DNA from: Chloroflexota bacterium
Lineage (GTDB): Bacteria; Chloroflexota; Anaerolineae; Aggregatilineales; Phototrophicaceae
Length of the DNA: 64,000 nucleotides
Direction of reading: 5' to 3'
Assembly (NCBI GenBank): GCA_013388745.1
Contig: JACAER010000035.1
Coordinates: 1-64,000, forward strand
A model generated the notes under the pieces. It was not told where the DNA came from. It made no database searches and saw only the letters and a list, made by a program, of their open reading frames with translations. Both the position numbers and the translations under genes were made by a program. How positions within the stretch are numbered: the stretch's first letter is position 1; each line of letters opens with the position of its first letter. Positions 6,902 through 16,273 of the stretch are shown here, piece by piece.

Positions 6902-8083
6902 TTAATCCGGCAGCACATACGAGGCCACTGCCGCCGTGAGCAGCGCCACGCCCAACGGCAGCGCGTTTTCGTCAAAATCGAAACGCGGGTGATGATGTCC
7001 CCAGTTGAGATCGCGGCCTTCAACATGCGCGCCGACAAAAAAGTACATGCCGGGAATGTCGCTCATGAACAGGCTCATGTCCTCCGACCCCATCGTGCGC
7101 AAATCGTGCATGTGCGCCGGCGGCAGGATGTCGCTCATCGCCAGCCGCACCTGGCGTGTCACCGCGCTGTCGTTAATGACTGGCTCGGTGTGATCGACGA
7201 TAGTCACTTCTGCCGTGCAGCCGAGCGCCGCGCACAGCGCCGCGCTGATCGCGCGCAGGCGTTGGGCGATCAGATCGCGGGCGCTGCTGCGGAAAAAGCG
7301 GAAAGTGCCCGCCAGTTCGGCGGTCTCCGGGATAATATTCGTGGCCTCCCCCGCGCGCAGCATCGTCACCGAAAGCACCGCGCTGTCGAGCGGGTCGAGG
7401 TTGCGGCTGATGATGCTCTGGAAGGCGGTTACCAACTGCGCGGCGACCACCACCGGGTCTACGGCCAACTGCGGAATCGCGCCGTGCCCGCCGCGCCCCT
7501 GCACGATGATCTTGAAATCCGATGAGCCGGCCATCACCGGGCCTTCGGCGGCGGCGATCTGGCCCAGCGGCAGCGTGTTCCACAGATGCAGACCGAGACT
7601 GACATCCGGGCGCGGATTGGCCAGCACGCCATCGGCGACCATCGCCTTAGCGCCTCTGGCGATTTCTTCGGCAGGCTGGAAAACGAACTTGATGCGCCCA
7701 GCGAGCTGCTGACGCTGGCCGGCGAGCAGTTTGGCGACACCGAGCGCAATCGCCGTGTGTCCGTCATGGCCGCAGGCGTGCATTTTGCCCGCCGTGCCAG
7801 AGGCGAATTCCAGCCCGGTGTCTTCGTGGATCGGCAGCGCGTCCATATCGGCGCGCACCAACACCGTCGGGCCGCTGCGTTCGCCTTCCAGCATGGCGAC
7901 GACGCCCGTTTGGCCGACGCCGCGCTGCACTTCGAGTCCCAGATCGGTCAGATGTTGGGCGACGATGCCCGCCGTGCGCTGTTCTTCGAAGGCCAGTTCG
8001 GGATGGCGGTGAAAATCGCGGCGCAGCGCGATCAGTTCGTCGCGCAGGGCATGGGCGTCGGCTTTAAAATTCAGGTGAGACAT
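6902..8083 (-). CDS. M20 family amidohydrolase (N-acyl-amino-acid/hippurate hydrolase type)
   Basis: The 393-residue protein matches the M20D family of dinuclear metal hydrolases that cleave N-acyl amino acids or related amides. Visible motifs are RRDFHRHPELAFEE at the N-terminus, VRADMDALP at about residues 76-84, and MHACGHDGHTA at about 101-111 (Cys104 and His106 are expected metal ligands). FQPAEE with the general-base glutamate follows, then the GGHGAIP dimerisation-domain motif and a late GSEDMS. Its length is normal for the family. It is probably cytoplasmic. It is co-oriented with the S51-like gene (3-base gap), so the pair may act on related acyl or peptide substrates. Confidence 0.93.
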   Translation of the reverse strand: MSHLNFKADAHALRDELIALRRDFHRHPELAFEEQRTAGIVAQHLTDLGLEVQRGVGQTGVVAMLEGERSGPTVLVRADMDALPIHEDTGLEFASGTAGKMHACGHDGHTAIALGVAKLLAGQRQQLAGRIKFVFQPAEEIARGAKAMVADGVLANPRPDVSLGLHLWNTLPLGQIAAAEGPVMAGSSDFKIIVQGRGGHGAIPQLAVDPVVVAAQLVTAFQSIISRNLDPLDSAVLSVTMLRAGEATNIIPETAELAGTFRFFRSSARDLIAQRLRAISAALCAALGCTAEVTIVDHTEPVINDSAVTRQVRLAMSDILPPAHMHDLRTMGSEDMSLFMSDIPGMYFFVGAHVEGRDLNWGHHHPRFDFDENALPLGVALLTAAVASYVLPD

Positions 8084-8160
8084 ACACTTCCATTTTCGAC
8101 TGATGGACAGGATTGGCGCTGATGGTACCCGCTCTATTCATAACTGGCAACGGTGGGAAA

Positions 8161-8874
8161 TCAGGCCAACTGAATGACGTGGAAGCGTTCGACATAGCGT
8201 GGGGCGTCGGTGGGCGCGCTTTCGTCCAGCAGACGTTCGCGCACGCGCTGCGCCATCGCCTCCATATCGGCGATCTGGCTTTTATGTTCGCGCAGCGCCG
8301 CGATTTTGGTTTCGATATGCGCGCTGACATCGACCAGTGTCGTCACGGTATTGGTGCCGGCCAGGTACACTTCGCGCACCTTGTGCACCCCCAGCCCTTC
8401 CTCGCGTTCCATCTCCGGGAAGTTGAGGCGATCGCGCGCCGTCGGGTACACAGCGTCCAGCGCCGCTTCGCCGATGGCGCGGTGGTCGGGGTGGTTGATG
8501 CCGCGCGCGCCAAACCAAAAAACGCTGGGGTCGCAGGTGACGACGATGTCCGGCTGCTTCATGCGCAGCAGGCGCACCAGATCGCGGCGCAGCGCCAGGC
8601 TCGGCTGGAGTTCGCCATCGGGATAGCGCAGAAAGATGACCTCCTTGACGCCCAAGGCCGCCGCCGCGTTACATTCTTCTTCCTCGCGCAGCGCGATCAA
8701 GCGTTCGCGCGTCATGTCGGGGTCGGCGCTGCCTTTGTCGCCGCTGGTCGCCAGCACAAAAATGATGTGCGCGCCTTCTGCCGCCCACCGCGCGAAAGTC
8801 GCGCCGCTGAAAAATTCGGGATCGTCGGGATGGGCGAAGATGCCCATCACCCGTTTTTGCGGTATCTCGGTCAT
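8161..8874 (-). CDS. PIG-L (LmbE-like) zinc deacetylase
   Basis: The 237-residue protein carries the diagnostic AHPDDPEFFSG motif near its start, where His and Asp bind zinc and a second Asp is the general base. A later NHPDHRAIG supplies the third ligand. The family removes N-acetyl groups from sugars such as GlcNAc-inositol or GlcNAc-malate in bacillithiol/mycothiol-type pathways, but the substrate here cannot be read from sequence. ATG at 8874 is chosen over a TTG two codons earlier. It follows ricT in the same direction with a hairpin between them (8916-8937). Confidence 0.9.
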   Translation of the reverse strand: MTEIPQKRVMGIFAHPDDPEFFSGATFARWAAEGAHIIFVLATSGDKGSADPDMTRERLIALREEEECNAAAALGVKEVIFLRYPDGELQPSLALRRDLVRLLRMKQPDIVVTCDPSVFWFGARGINHPDHRAIGEAALDAVYPTARDRLNFPEMEREEGLGVHKVREVYLAGTNTVTTLVDVSAHIETKIAALREHKSQIADMEAMAQRVRERLLDESAPTDAPRYVERFHVIQLA

Positions 8875-8915
8875 CGGCAAAACCTATTTGCTGAGAGCGT
8901 GCTGATGAGGATTTT

Positions 8916-8937
8916 GCGGGGCAGGTTGTGCCCCTGC
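8916..8937 (-). terminator. Hairpin downstream of ricT
   Basis: A GGGGCA/TGCCCC stem with a GGTTG loop, extended by GC/GC pairs around one unpaired T, lies 5 bases beyond the stop of ricT in the spacer before the PIG-L gene. No T-tract follows on the minus strand. It may be an mRNA-stabilising hairpin or repeat instead of a true terminator. Confidence 0.4.
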
Positions 8938-8941
8938 TCTG

Positions 8942-9874
8942 TTACTCTTCTGTCGGCTCGGCCTGCTTGCCGGGTTTGGCGCCGCAGTCACACGGGCCAT
9001 CGCCGTGAATGGCACACGGTTCTTTGGCCTTTTTCGCCAGCGCTTCCAATTCATCCAGCGGCACGAGGTCTTCGCGCTGCACATAGCGCCGCCCTTCCTC
9101 GTTGAGCAGCACTACCGTCACGGCGTCTTGCAGCGGATGCACGTCAATCACTTTGCCTTCGCCGAAGGGCGTGCCGACGCGCTTGTTTTTCTTGGGCAGC
9201 TTTTGGCGCGCGGCGACATACTGCTCGTATTCATAGACCAGACAGCAGCGCAGACGCCCGCACATGCCGGTGATTTCGGTAGGGTTGAGCGAAATGCCCT
9301 GCGCCTTCGCCATTTTGATCGAAATCGGGCTGAAATCGGTCAAAAAGGTGCTGCAACAGCGCAGTTCGCCGCACGCGCCGTAGCCCCCCAGCAGCTTGGC
9401 GACATCGCGCGGGCCGATCTGCCGGACTTCGACCTGGGTGGGGCTGAAAAAGCGATTGAGATCGTTTTGCAGGCGTTGGGCGTTCACTTTGTCTTCGGCG
9501 CTGAACATAATGGTGAGCAGCGTGCCGTCGTAGTTATACTGCGCGGCGACAAATTTGGCGCGGTCAAATTGACCGAACTGCCGCGCTTTGTCGCGCGCGG
9601 TTTCCAGCGCTTCGGTTTCGCGCCCCTGCCAGTGCTGACGCAGCACCAGATCGCGCGGGGTGGCCGGGCGCAGAATCGGCTTATAATCACGCCCGCTTTC
9701 TTCGGCAGGCGTGAATCCCATGATCTGCCCCATCTGCCGCCCACGCACGGTTTCGACGATCACAAAATCGCCGATCTGCACTTCGGGAAAGGCCATATGA
9801 TCGAAATGGTAAAGCTTGCCGACTTTAGAAAAGCGCACGCCGGCCACCATGCGCGTTAATTCCGGGAATGTCAT
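8942..9874 (-). CDS. ricT: PSP1-domain protein RicT (YaaT)
   Basis: The 310-residue protein matches the PSP1/YaaT family. Visible are VGVRFSKVGKLYHFD-like opening strands (here VAGVRFSKVGKLYHFD), the central DRFFSPTQVE-like LNRFFSPTQVEVRQIGPRD, and the two cysteine clusters CGELRCC and CGRLRCC (with GGYGACGE). In Bacillus, RicT with RicA and RicF forms an iron-sulphur complex that directs RNase Y mRNA processing; the cysteines here would fit that. The C-terminus adds a further Cys-containing tail (CAIHGDGPCDCG). No RicA/RicF gene is in the window, so the partner set is unknown. Confidence 0.9.
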   Translation of the reverse strand: MTFPELTRMVAGVRFSKVGKLYHFDHMAFPEVQIGDFVIVETVRGRQMGQIMGFTPAEESGRDYKPILRPATPRDLVLRQHWQGRETEALETARDKARQFGQFDRAKFVAAQYNYDGTLLTIMFSAEDKVNAQRLQNDLNRFFSPTQVEVRQIGPRDVAKLLGGYGACGELRCCSTFLTDFSPISIKMAKAQGISLNPTEITGMCGRLRCCLVYEYEQYVAARQKLPKKNKRVGTPFGEGKVIDVHPLQDAVTVVLLNEEGRRYVQREDLVPLDELEALAKKAKEPCAIHGDGPCDCGAKPGKQAEPTEE

Positions 9875-9993
9875 AGGTCAAAACCTTCAACTACGATTTT
9901 TGTACGACGATGATGATAAAAGCCGCTGCGCCCCGATCTACCCCACGGCTTGAGGACTATTATACACTGCAAACGCGCGCACGGGAGAAGCCG

Positions 9994-10027
9994 TCCCCTC
10001 TCTACGTGGTCTGGCGCAAAGAGGGGA
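9994..10027 (-). terminator. Hairpin downstream of the acyl-CoA synthetase/GNAT gene
   Basis: TCCCCTCT at 9994-10001 pairs perfectly with AGAGGGGA at 10020-10027, with an 18-base loop, 24 bases past the stop of the leftward gene. There is no clear T-tract. It is another example of a G/C hairpin placed 3' of a gene in this window. Confidence 0.35.
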
Positions 10028-10051
10028 ACCATGGTCGTGTCTGGGGCAGTT

Positions 10052-12775
10052 TTAGAGGTCGAGGATGAATTTAACGCGCGTGCTGTCGGTGCGCGGCTCG
10101 ACACGGAAGCCCAGCTTTTCTGCCAGGCTGACCATTGTCGCGTTTTCCGCCAGCGCTTGCCCCAACAGGCGCGTCACGCCTTCCTGCCGCGCGATCTCGA
10201 TCAGGTGCGTCAGCAGGCGATGCCCAACGCCTGTTTGCTGATACTGATCGCTAACCAGCAGCACAAAATCGGCGTCGGCGGTGTTGATGTATTTGCCGAT
10301 ATGCCCGGCGGCGATAATGTGTTCGCCAGAGTCGTCGCGGCGCGTGACCACTACCCACAATTCGCGGTCATAATCGATGAAACAGATACGCGCCAGGCGT
10401 TCGTGCGAAATGCGCTGCTTGAGTGTCACCTCGTAGAAGAAGCGCTGGTAGACAGTGCGTTCGGAAAGCGTCTGATGAAACTTGACCAGCAGCGGTTCGT
10501 CTTCTGGCTTGATTGGGCGTATGGTGATAGGCATCCCGTCGCGCGTTTCGGTGTGCGCGACATACTGCGCGGGGTAGGGGCGAATGGCCAGCGGCACGAT
10601 CTGGTCTTCGCGCATATCCGGTTCGTGCAGCACCACGCGCGCATCCAGCGCCAGCAGGCGTTCCGGCGAGACGAGCAGTGGGTTGATGTCGATCTCTTTG
10701 ATCCAGCGGTTTTCGGCCACCAGTTGACTGAAGCGCACCAGCAGCCGTTCTAGCCCGGCCAGATCCGCCGCCTTGCGCCCGCGCACGCCTTTCAGCGCTG
10801 TGTAAATTTTGGTCTGCTCCATCATGCGCCGCGCCAGCGTGGTATTGAGCGGCGGCAGCGCCAGCGCGCGATCTTTGAACACCTCTACCAGCGTGCCGCC
10901 CGTGCCGAACAACAGCACCGGCCCGAACTGCGGATCAATACTGCATCCGACAATAATTTCGTAGCCGTCGAGCTTGGCCATGGGCTGTACCGTCACGCCG
11001 TCGAAATGTCCCGCGCCCGCGTGTTGGGTCACGCCCGCCTGGATGCGGCGGTAGGCGGCGCGCACATCGTCGGCGCTGCGCAAATTCAACTGCACGCCGT
11101 CCACATCTGTTTTGTGCGTAATGGTAAACGAATGCAGTTTGAGCACAATCGGATAGCCGAGCTTGTCGGCGGCCTGCACTGCGGCGTCTTCTGTCGTGGC
11201 GATGTGCGTCGGCACGGTGGGGATGCCATAGGCCAGCAGCAGTTGCTTCGATTCCGCTACGGTCAGCAGCGTGCGTCCGGCGCTGCGTGCCGCGCTGATG
11301 ACCTGTGCCGCCGCGCTGGTGTCGGGCGCGTCGTCGTCCTCGCCGCTGGTCACGGCGGGCGTTTCGTACAGGCTGCGCAGGTTGTCGTTGTACTGCCACA
11401 TGTAGTTAAACACCCGCGCCGCCGTATCAGGATAGGGAAACGTCGGGATATTGGCGCGGTTCAAGATCAGTTCGCCCGCCGCCACCGATTCACCGCCCAT
11501 CCAACTGGCGATCACCGGCTTGCCGAGACTCTGCGCGTAGGGCTTAAGCTGTTCGGCGGTCAGCGTCGGGTCGGTCATGTCCTGCGGCGTCAGAATCACC
11601 AGCATCCCGTCGCTGTGCGGGTCTTTGGCCGCCACTTCCAGCGCTTTAGCGTAGCGCGCTGGTTCGGCGTCGCCGAGAATGTCGATCGGGTTATTATGAC
11701 TCCAGGCGGAGGGCAAAAAGTCGTTCAGTTCCTGCATCGTCTCTGGCGAAATTTCGGCCAGTTCGCCGCCGCCGAGAATCAGCGCGTCCGTAGCCAGCAC
11801 GCCGGGGCCGCCCGCGTTGGTGACAATTGTCAGGCGCGCGCCTTTGGGGCGCGGCTGCTTGGCCAGCACCTCCGACATGTAGAACAGGTCGGAGATGCGG
11901 TCAATGCGCAGCACGCCGCAGCGCTTAAAAGCGATGTCCAGCACCTCATCGCTGCCGGTCAGCGAGCCGGTGTGCGAGGCGGCGGCGTGGGCGGCGGCTT
12001 CGGTGCGCCCGGCTTTGATGACGATAATGGGCTTGTTGAGCGCCACTTCGCGCGCGGCAGACAAAAAGGCGCGCGCGTTGCCTACCGTCTCCATATAAAT
12101 AACGATGCTGTGCGTGTTGGGGTCGTCCCCCAGATAATGAATCAGGTCGCCCCAGCCGACATCCAGCATCGAGCCGATGGAAACAAAAGCGCTGAAGCCG
12201 ACATTTTCCTTGAAGCTCCAATCGAGCACGGAGGTACACAGCGCGCCGCTCTGGCTGATAAAGCCGACGTTGCCGGGACGCGCCATCGCGCCGGCGAAAG
12301 TGGCGTTGAAATTGTTGAGCGGCGACATGGCGCCCAGACAGTTGGGGCCGATGATGCGCATCTGGCCTTTGCGCGCTTCGGCCATCACCTGCCGTTCCAG
12401 TTCCGCGCCTGCCGCGCCGGTTTCTTTGAAGCCCGCCGAAATGATGATCGCGCCGTGCGCGCCTTTTTCGACACATTCGCGCACCACGCCGGGCACGGTC
12501 GGCGCAGGGGTCACGATCACCGCCAGATCAATCGGTTCGGGAATATCCTTGACGGTCGCATAGGCTTTGATGCCGAGCACATTGGGGCGTTTGGGGTTCA
12601 CCGGAAAAATCGTGCCGCCGAACGGATTGCTCAACAGATTCCAGAGGATGGTGCGCCCGACACTGCCGGCCTTTTCGGTCGCCCCGACCACGGCGACGTT
12701 TTGTGGGGCGAAAATGGCGTTGAGCGCGCGCCAATCTTCGTGGTTGACTTCGGTAGGATGCTGCACATTTTGCAT
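10052..12775 (-). CDS. NDP-forming acyl-CoA synthetase fused to a GNAT acetyltransferase (Pat-like)
   Basis: The 907-residue protein has a CoA-binding Rossmann domain ([15 protein letters not shown] at about 27-41) and succinyl-CoA-ligase-like domains with IIGPNCLG (141-148), GFISQSG (171-177) and the phospho-histidine loop [11 protein letters not shown] (His268). An ATP-grasp domain follows. A GNAT domain occupies about 748-907 ([14 protein letters not shown], then [14 protein letters not shown] for acetyl-CoA). Enterobacterial Pat/PatZ protein lysine acetyltransferases have this layout. The histidine loop being present leaves real acyl-CoA ligase activity possible. The start is ATG 12775 because the upstream reading is low-quality intergenic sequence. 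Size and domain order are normal for the family. Confidence 0.92.
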   Translation of the reverse strand: MQNVQHPTEVNHEDWRALNAIFAPQNVAVVGATEKAGSVGRTILWNLLSNPFGGTIFPVNPKRPNVLGIKAYATVKDIPEPIDLAVIVTPAPTVPGVVRECVEKGAHGAIIISAGFKETGAAGAELERQVMAEARKGQMRIIGPNCLGAMSPLNNFNATFAGAMARPGNVGFISQSGALCTSVLDWSFKENVGFSAFVSIGSMLDVGWGDLIHYLGDDPNTHSIVIYMETVGNARAFLSAAREVALNKPIIVIKAGRTEAAAHAAASHTGSLTGSDEVLDIAFKRCGVLRIDRISDLFYMSEVLAKQPRPKGARLTIVTNAGGPGVLATDALILGGGELAEISPETMQELNDFLPSAWSHNNPIDILGDAEPARYAKALEVAAKDPHSDGMLVILTPQDMTDPTLTAEQLKPYAQSLGKPVIASWMGGESVAAGELILNRANIPTFPYPDTAARVFNYMWQYNDNLRSLYETPAVTSGEDDDAPDTSAAAQVISAARSAGRTLLTVAESKQLLLAYGIPTVPTHIATTEDAAVQAADKLGYPIVLKLHSFTITHKTDVDGVQLNLRSADDVRAAYRRIQAGVTQHAGAGHFDGVTVQPMAKLDGYEIIVGCSIDPQFGPVLLFGTGGTLVEVFKDRALALPPLNTTLARRMMEQTKIYTALKGVRGRKAADLAGLERLLVRFSQLVAENRWIKEIDINPLLVSPERLLALDARVVLHEPDMREDQIVPLAIRPYPAQYVAHTETRDGMPITIRPIKPEDEPLLVKFHQTLSERTVYQRFFYEVTLKQRISHERLARICFIDYDRELWVVVTRRDDSGEHIIAAGHIGKYINTADADFVLLVSDQYQQTGVGHRLLTHLIEIARQEGVTRLLGQALAENATMVSLAEKLGFRVEPRTDSTRVKFILDL

Positions 12776-12921
12776 ACAGGGGCCTCTTTTGACTTTCAGG
12801 CGGTTGACGCCGCTAATGATAGCCCAAAAGCGCCCGCCTGCCGAACGATTGGCGCTGCAAAGCGGCGCGATCCCGAATCTGCTGGCGGTGGCGGGGTAAG
12901 CCGATAGCGGTCTGCCGACGA

Positions 12922-12957
12922 CCCCTTCCCCTGCGGCGCACAGCGGCGGGGAGGGGG
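12922..12957 (-). terminator. G/C hairpin downstream of the TIR-WD40 gene
   Basis: CCCCTTCCCC (12922-12931) faces GGGGAGGGGG (12948-12957) across a GC-rich loop, 27 bases beyond the stop of the leftward TIR-WD40 gene. No T-tract follows. It could be a terminator or a dispersed hairpin element. Confidence 0.35.
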
Positions 12958-12983
12958 AAATAGGGGAGAAAGCCCCATTTCTT

Positions 12984-14801
12984 CTATCGTACAGCCCAAA
13001 CGCGAACAGTATTGTCCCATGAACCGGACGCCAGGCGCGCACCATCCAGCGACCACGTTATAGTATCAATCTGTCCGGTGTGGCCCTTGAGGACAGCGCG
13101 CGAATCGCCCAACAATTGAATATGGTAGTCACTGGATTGAAAGGCAATGCGCTTGCCATCGGGCGACAGCGTCACGCTTCTTGTATAGGTCGGAAGGGTG
13201 TGCAGGGTGTGATAGCTTGGCCCATCCCATACACGCACCAAAGTCGTGCTGGGTTGACCTTCCTGCGAACTCGTGATGAGACGAATCCGTTCTGGCGACC
13301 ATAAAATGGCGAGGACGTGGCCTTGATGGTCTTTTAAGTTGCCCATGGATTGATAAGTAGCGGCATCCCACAAAGACACGACTGAAAGATCGCCTAATTG
13401 ACCCGCCAGGCGAGTGCCGTCGGGAGCCCAAAATAGTCTCATCCAACGCGCGCTGGTGGAGAGCCTGGCAAGCATTGTATAAGTAGACGCATCCCAGATT
13501 CGCAGCGTATTGTCCATAGACGCAGAAGCAAACTGTGTGCCATCCGGCGACCATTGGACATCCCAGACCTGATCGCTGTGCTCTTGAAGCACCTGTAGCG
13601 GTTGGTAGGTTTGCATGTTCCAGATACGCAGGGTCTTATCTGCCGATGCGGAGGCCAGACGAGTGCCGTCCGGTGACCATGACGTAGACCATATCTCGGC
13701 TCTGTGCCCTGTCAGGGTGGCGATCGGCGCGAAGGTGATCGCATCCCACACACGCACTGTGCAATCACTACTGGCCGAGGCCAAGCGCGTGCCATCGGGT
13801 GACCAGGCCAGTGAAGCGACAGCACGGGTATGCCCGGTCAACACGGCTAACAAGGCCCAGCCCTTCAGCGCTAACTGCGCACGCACCGCCAGAGAGGGCT
13901 TCCAACTCGAACCAGACGACGGCGAAGGTCGCGGATCGAGCAGCGGGTTAGCGGATGCGGTCTTTGCAGGCGCGCCTTTATCCCCGCCAGTTGCAGGCAG
14001 CTTTGCGCGCAAACCTTCAGGATCAAAGACGGTTTCGCCCAATGGATAGGTCGGGAAGCGTTTTTGATAAGCTGCCCACTCCTGAACGAAAAGCGATTGC
14101 ATGAACTTATTCGCCGGGAACTGCCGCAATTCCTGATAGTTGCGAATGATTTCTACCCACACTTTGGCATGTCCACCTAAGCGATCATCACCCAGCAAAG
14201 CGCGAAACTTAGTCTCGGCGCTCTCAAAATCTAAGAGGAAGGCAAATTCACAGGCTTCGCTGTAGAGCATGTGTCCGGTTGATTGGCTGTTTCTTGGGTC
14301 AAGCGGGGCTGGCGCAGGCAAATCCACCCACTGCTCAGGTTCGCTGCGAAACTTACTGATGGAGCGTTCCAATTCGCTCAAAAAAGTCTCTTCATGATAG
14401 AAGAGGAGCTGTGTATTGTGTGCAGTTACTTCGGCGGAAACTTCTGACCAAAATGTCAGATCGTTCTTGGCCGTAGTCGGATTCAGATAATAGTGTCCGG
14501 AAAGCGCGATGGGAATGACGGGACGATTGCGCCGCCGGGCATAACGCAGCTCTTCCTGACAAATGGGGCTGCGCACCGATTCCTGCGAAACCATAAAGAG
14601 GAACACATGACACGCGCTAATTGCCTCAACGATCGATTGCCACCAATCATGCCCTGCGGGGATGTCTCGTTTATCCTGCCAGACATGATAAACGGGCGTA
14701 TGGTCGGCGTGTGTGAGCGATTTTAAACGAGTGACAATGGCATCAACGGCAGCAAAATCCAGGCTTCGGTAGCTGATGAAGAGACGAACGGGTTCAGGCA
14801 T
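12984..14801 (-). CDS. TIR-domain protein with WD40 repeats
   Basis: The 605-residue protein starts with a TIR domain (about 5-145: [11 protein letters not shown], then the [20 protein letters not shown] core). CQEELRYA holds the glutamate (Glu84) expected in NAD-cleaving TIR proteins. Residues about 150-310 form a helical linker domain ending in a Ser/Pro-rich stretch. From about 318 come around seven WD40 repeats ([41 protein letters not shown], and [18 protein letters not shown] at the end). TIR-WD40 proteins occur in bacterial signalling and in some NAD-depleting defence systems. Whether this one is defensive is an inference. No partner defence genes adjoin it. It is likely cytoplasmic. 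Confidence 0.9.
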   Translation of the reverse strand: MPEPVRLFISYRSLDFAAVDAIVTRLKSLTHADHTPVYHVWQDKRDIPAGHDWWQSIVEAISACHVFLFMVSQESVRSPICQEELRYARRRNRPVIPIALSGHYYLNPTTAKNDLTFWSEVSAEVTAHNTQLLFYHEETFLSELERSISKFRSEPEQWVDLPAPAPLDPRNSQSTGHMLYSEACEFAFLLDFESAETKFRALLGDDRLGGHAKVWVEIIRNYQELRQFPANKFMQSLFVQEWAAYQKRFPTYPLGETVFDPEGLRAKLPATGGDKGAPAKTASANPLLDPRPSPSSGSSWKPSLAVRAQLALKGWALLAVLTGHTRAVASLAWSPDGTRLASASSDCTVRVWDAITFAPIATLTGHRAEIWSTSWSPDGTRLASASADKTLRIWNMQTYQPLQVLQEHSDQVWDVQWSPDGTQFASASMDNTLRIWDASTYTMLARLSTSARWMRLFWAPDGTRLAGQLGDLSVVSLWDAATYQSMGNLKDHQGHVLAILWSPERIRLITSSQEGQPSTTLVRVWDGPSYHTLHTLPTYTRSVTLSPDGKRIAFQSSDYHIQLLGDSRAVLKGHTGQIDTITWSLDGARLASGSWDNTVRVWAVR

Positions 14802-14916
14802 CGATCGATTATCCAGTAATCCAGCGGGTGGCGATGTGGCAGGATTATAGCGAGAAACTAGATTGGCACTGCAAATAGGCTGGGCAGAAAGCCGCTTGGC
14901 CGGGGCAAAAAGTCTG

Positions 14917-14949
14917 CGCGGGGACAGCGCGCGCGCCCTGTCCCCCGCG
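14917..14949 (-). terminator. Likely terminator of the SH3/CARDB gene
   Basis: GGGGACAG (14920-14927) pairs with CTGTCCCC (14938-14945), extended by flanking CGC/GCG. On the minus strand it is followed within about 8 bases by a TTTTT run (AAAAA at about 14907-14911 on the plus strand). It lies 12 bases beyond the stop of the leftward gene, consistent with intrinsic termination. Confidence 0.5.
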
Positions 14950-14960
14950 TGTACTGGCGC

Positions 14961-16151
14961 TTACGGGCACGACCCCTGCGCCAGAATGTAATCCTGCGTG
15001 AAGGTGTTGTTGTTCTCGTTGCTTTCGCTCACCTGCGCCGCCGAATCCAGCGCGACCACGATACGGTGCGCCTGATTCGGCCCGGCGTTGACGAACATGG
15101 GCACGACGACCACAAAATTGCCGCGCACGTCGATCACGCTGAAGACCGCGCTGCCTGTGGCGATTGTCTGGTTAGTCGCCACCAACACATCCTGGACGAA
15201 CACCGAACCGCCGGAGAAGCTCGGCCCCGTGCCGGCGTTGGTGATGTTCATGAAGATGCTGAAGGCCTGGCCGCAGGCCGGCGTCAGCGGATCGAAGCGG
15301 AAGCCGTCGATCAAGAGATCGGGCTGTGTAGCGGGCGTCGCTGTGAAGGGAATGCGCGTCGGCGTGGGCGGGGGCGGCGGCTGCACAAACGGCAGGCCGC
15401 TCACATCGCCTTGCTGCGTAACTGTGCTGGGGGCGATCCAGCCGCGCGTGCCGTCCGGCGCTTCGATAAAATACCAGCCGGTATCCAGCGTGCTCAGGCC
15501 GATGATACGCGCGCTTTCGCCCGTCAGCAGGATGCCGACGACAGGATAAATCGTCGAATCGCCTGCGCGGATATTGGCGTCTACCAGCGCGACAGCGACG
15601 GGCCCGGCCTCTAAGCCGGTTTGCGTCGGGCGGTTGGTCGGGCGCGGGTTGGGTCCCAATGCCGTAGGTGTCGGCAGCAGCGTGGGCAGCGCCGCTGTCG
15701 GGCGAAGTGTCGGCGATGGCGTAATCAAAAACGGCGGCAAATCGTTTTCTACGCGCAGCGGACTCACCACGACATTGACAGGCGCGCTGCGCGGCAAATT
15801 GATCGTCAGACGCAGTTCGTACAGGCCGTCGTCCACCAGCGTCGTGTTCCAGCGCCCCAATTCGCCGTCGCTGACGGGCGTTTCGCTGTAGAGCGCCGGG
15901 AACCACGGCGCGTCTGCGTCCTGCGGCGTCAGATCGTCGTTCAGCCGGCGGAACTCGACATAGTAGCTTTGCATGTTTTCCAGATTGGCCGAACCCATGA
16001 TGGGCACTTCGCCGCGCAGCACATAGACCGCTGGCGGGAATGTGATGTTGGCGTTGGGGTTGGTCTGCGTCTGCGCCCAGACGAAGGCCGCCAGCGCAAC
16101 CAACGCCAGCACAAGACTCATCAGCGCGAAACGCGATTGGAAGCGCAGCAT
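14961..16151 (-). CDS. Secreted SH3b and CARDB domain protein
   Basis: The 396-residue protein begins with a signal peptide (MLRFQSRFALMSLVLALVAL to FVWAQ). The ATG at 16151, preceded by GAGGTG, is preferred to an upstream ATG. Domain order: a beta-rich N-terminal region (to about residue 140), a Pro/Thr linker (SPTLRPTAALPTLLPTPTA), an SH3b domain (VDANIRAGDSTIYPVVGILLTG, then WYFIEAPDGTRGWI), a second Pro/Thr linker (PPPPPTPTRIP), and a C-terminal CARDB adhesion-like domain (PDLLIDGFRFDP to VALDSAAQVSESNENNNTF). It is extracellular, likely wall- or surface-associated. It lies directly downstream of the ABC transporter genes in the same direction. Confidence 0.85.
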   Translation of the reverse strand: MLRFQSRFALMSLVLALVALAAFVWAQTQTNPNANITFPPAVYVLRGEVPIMGSANLENMQSYYVEFRRLNDDLTPQDADAPWFPALYSETPVSDGELGRWNTTLVDDGLYELRLTINLPRSAPVNVVVSPLRVENDLPPFLITPSPTLRPTAALPTLLPTPTALGPNPRPTNRPTQTGLEAGPVAVALVDANIRAGDSTIYPVVGILLTGESARIIGLSTLDTGWYFIEAPDGTRGWIAPSTVTQQGDVSGLPFVQPPPPPTPTRIPFTATPATQPDLLIDGFRFDPLTPACGQAFSIFMNITNAGTGPSFSGGSVFVQDVLVATNQTIATGSAVFSVIDVRGNFVVVVPMFVNAGPNQAHRIVVALDSAAQVSESNENNNTFTQDYILAQGSCP

Positions 16152-16273
16152 ACACACCTCGATCAATACCATAGCAAATGAGAGGGACAATTTTTCCCCT
16201 CTCATCATGATAGCCGCAGAATCCAGCGTCTCTGCCTGACGTTTGCCCTACTTTTGCAACTTCTTTATCGGCC

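Noticed and set aside
11006..12907. 633-codon plus-strand frame opposite the acyl-CoA synthetase gene
   Set aside because: The minus-strand frame has all family motifs; this one is His/Arg-rich antisense shadow.
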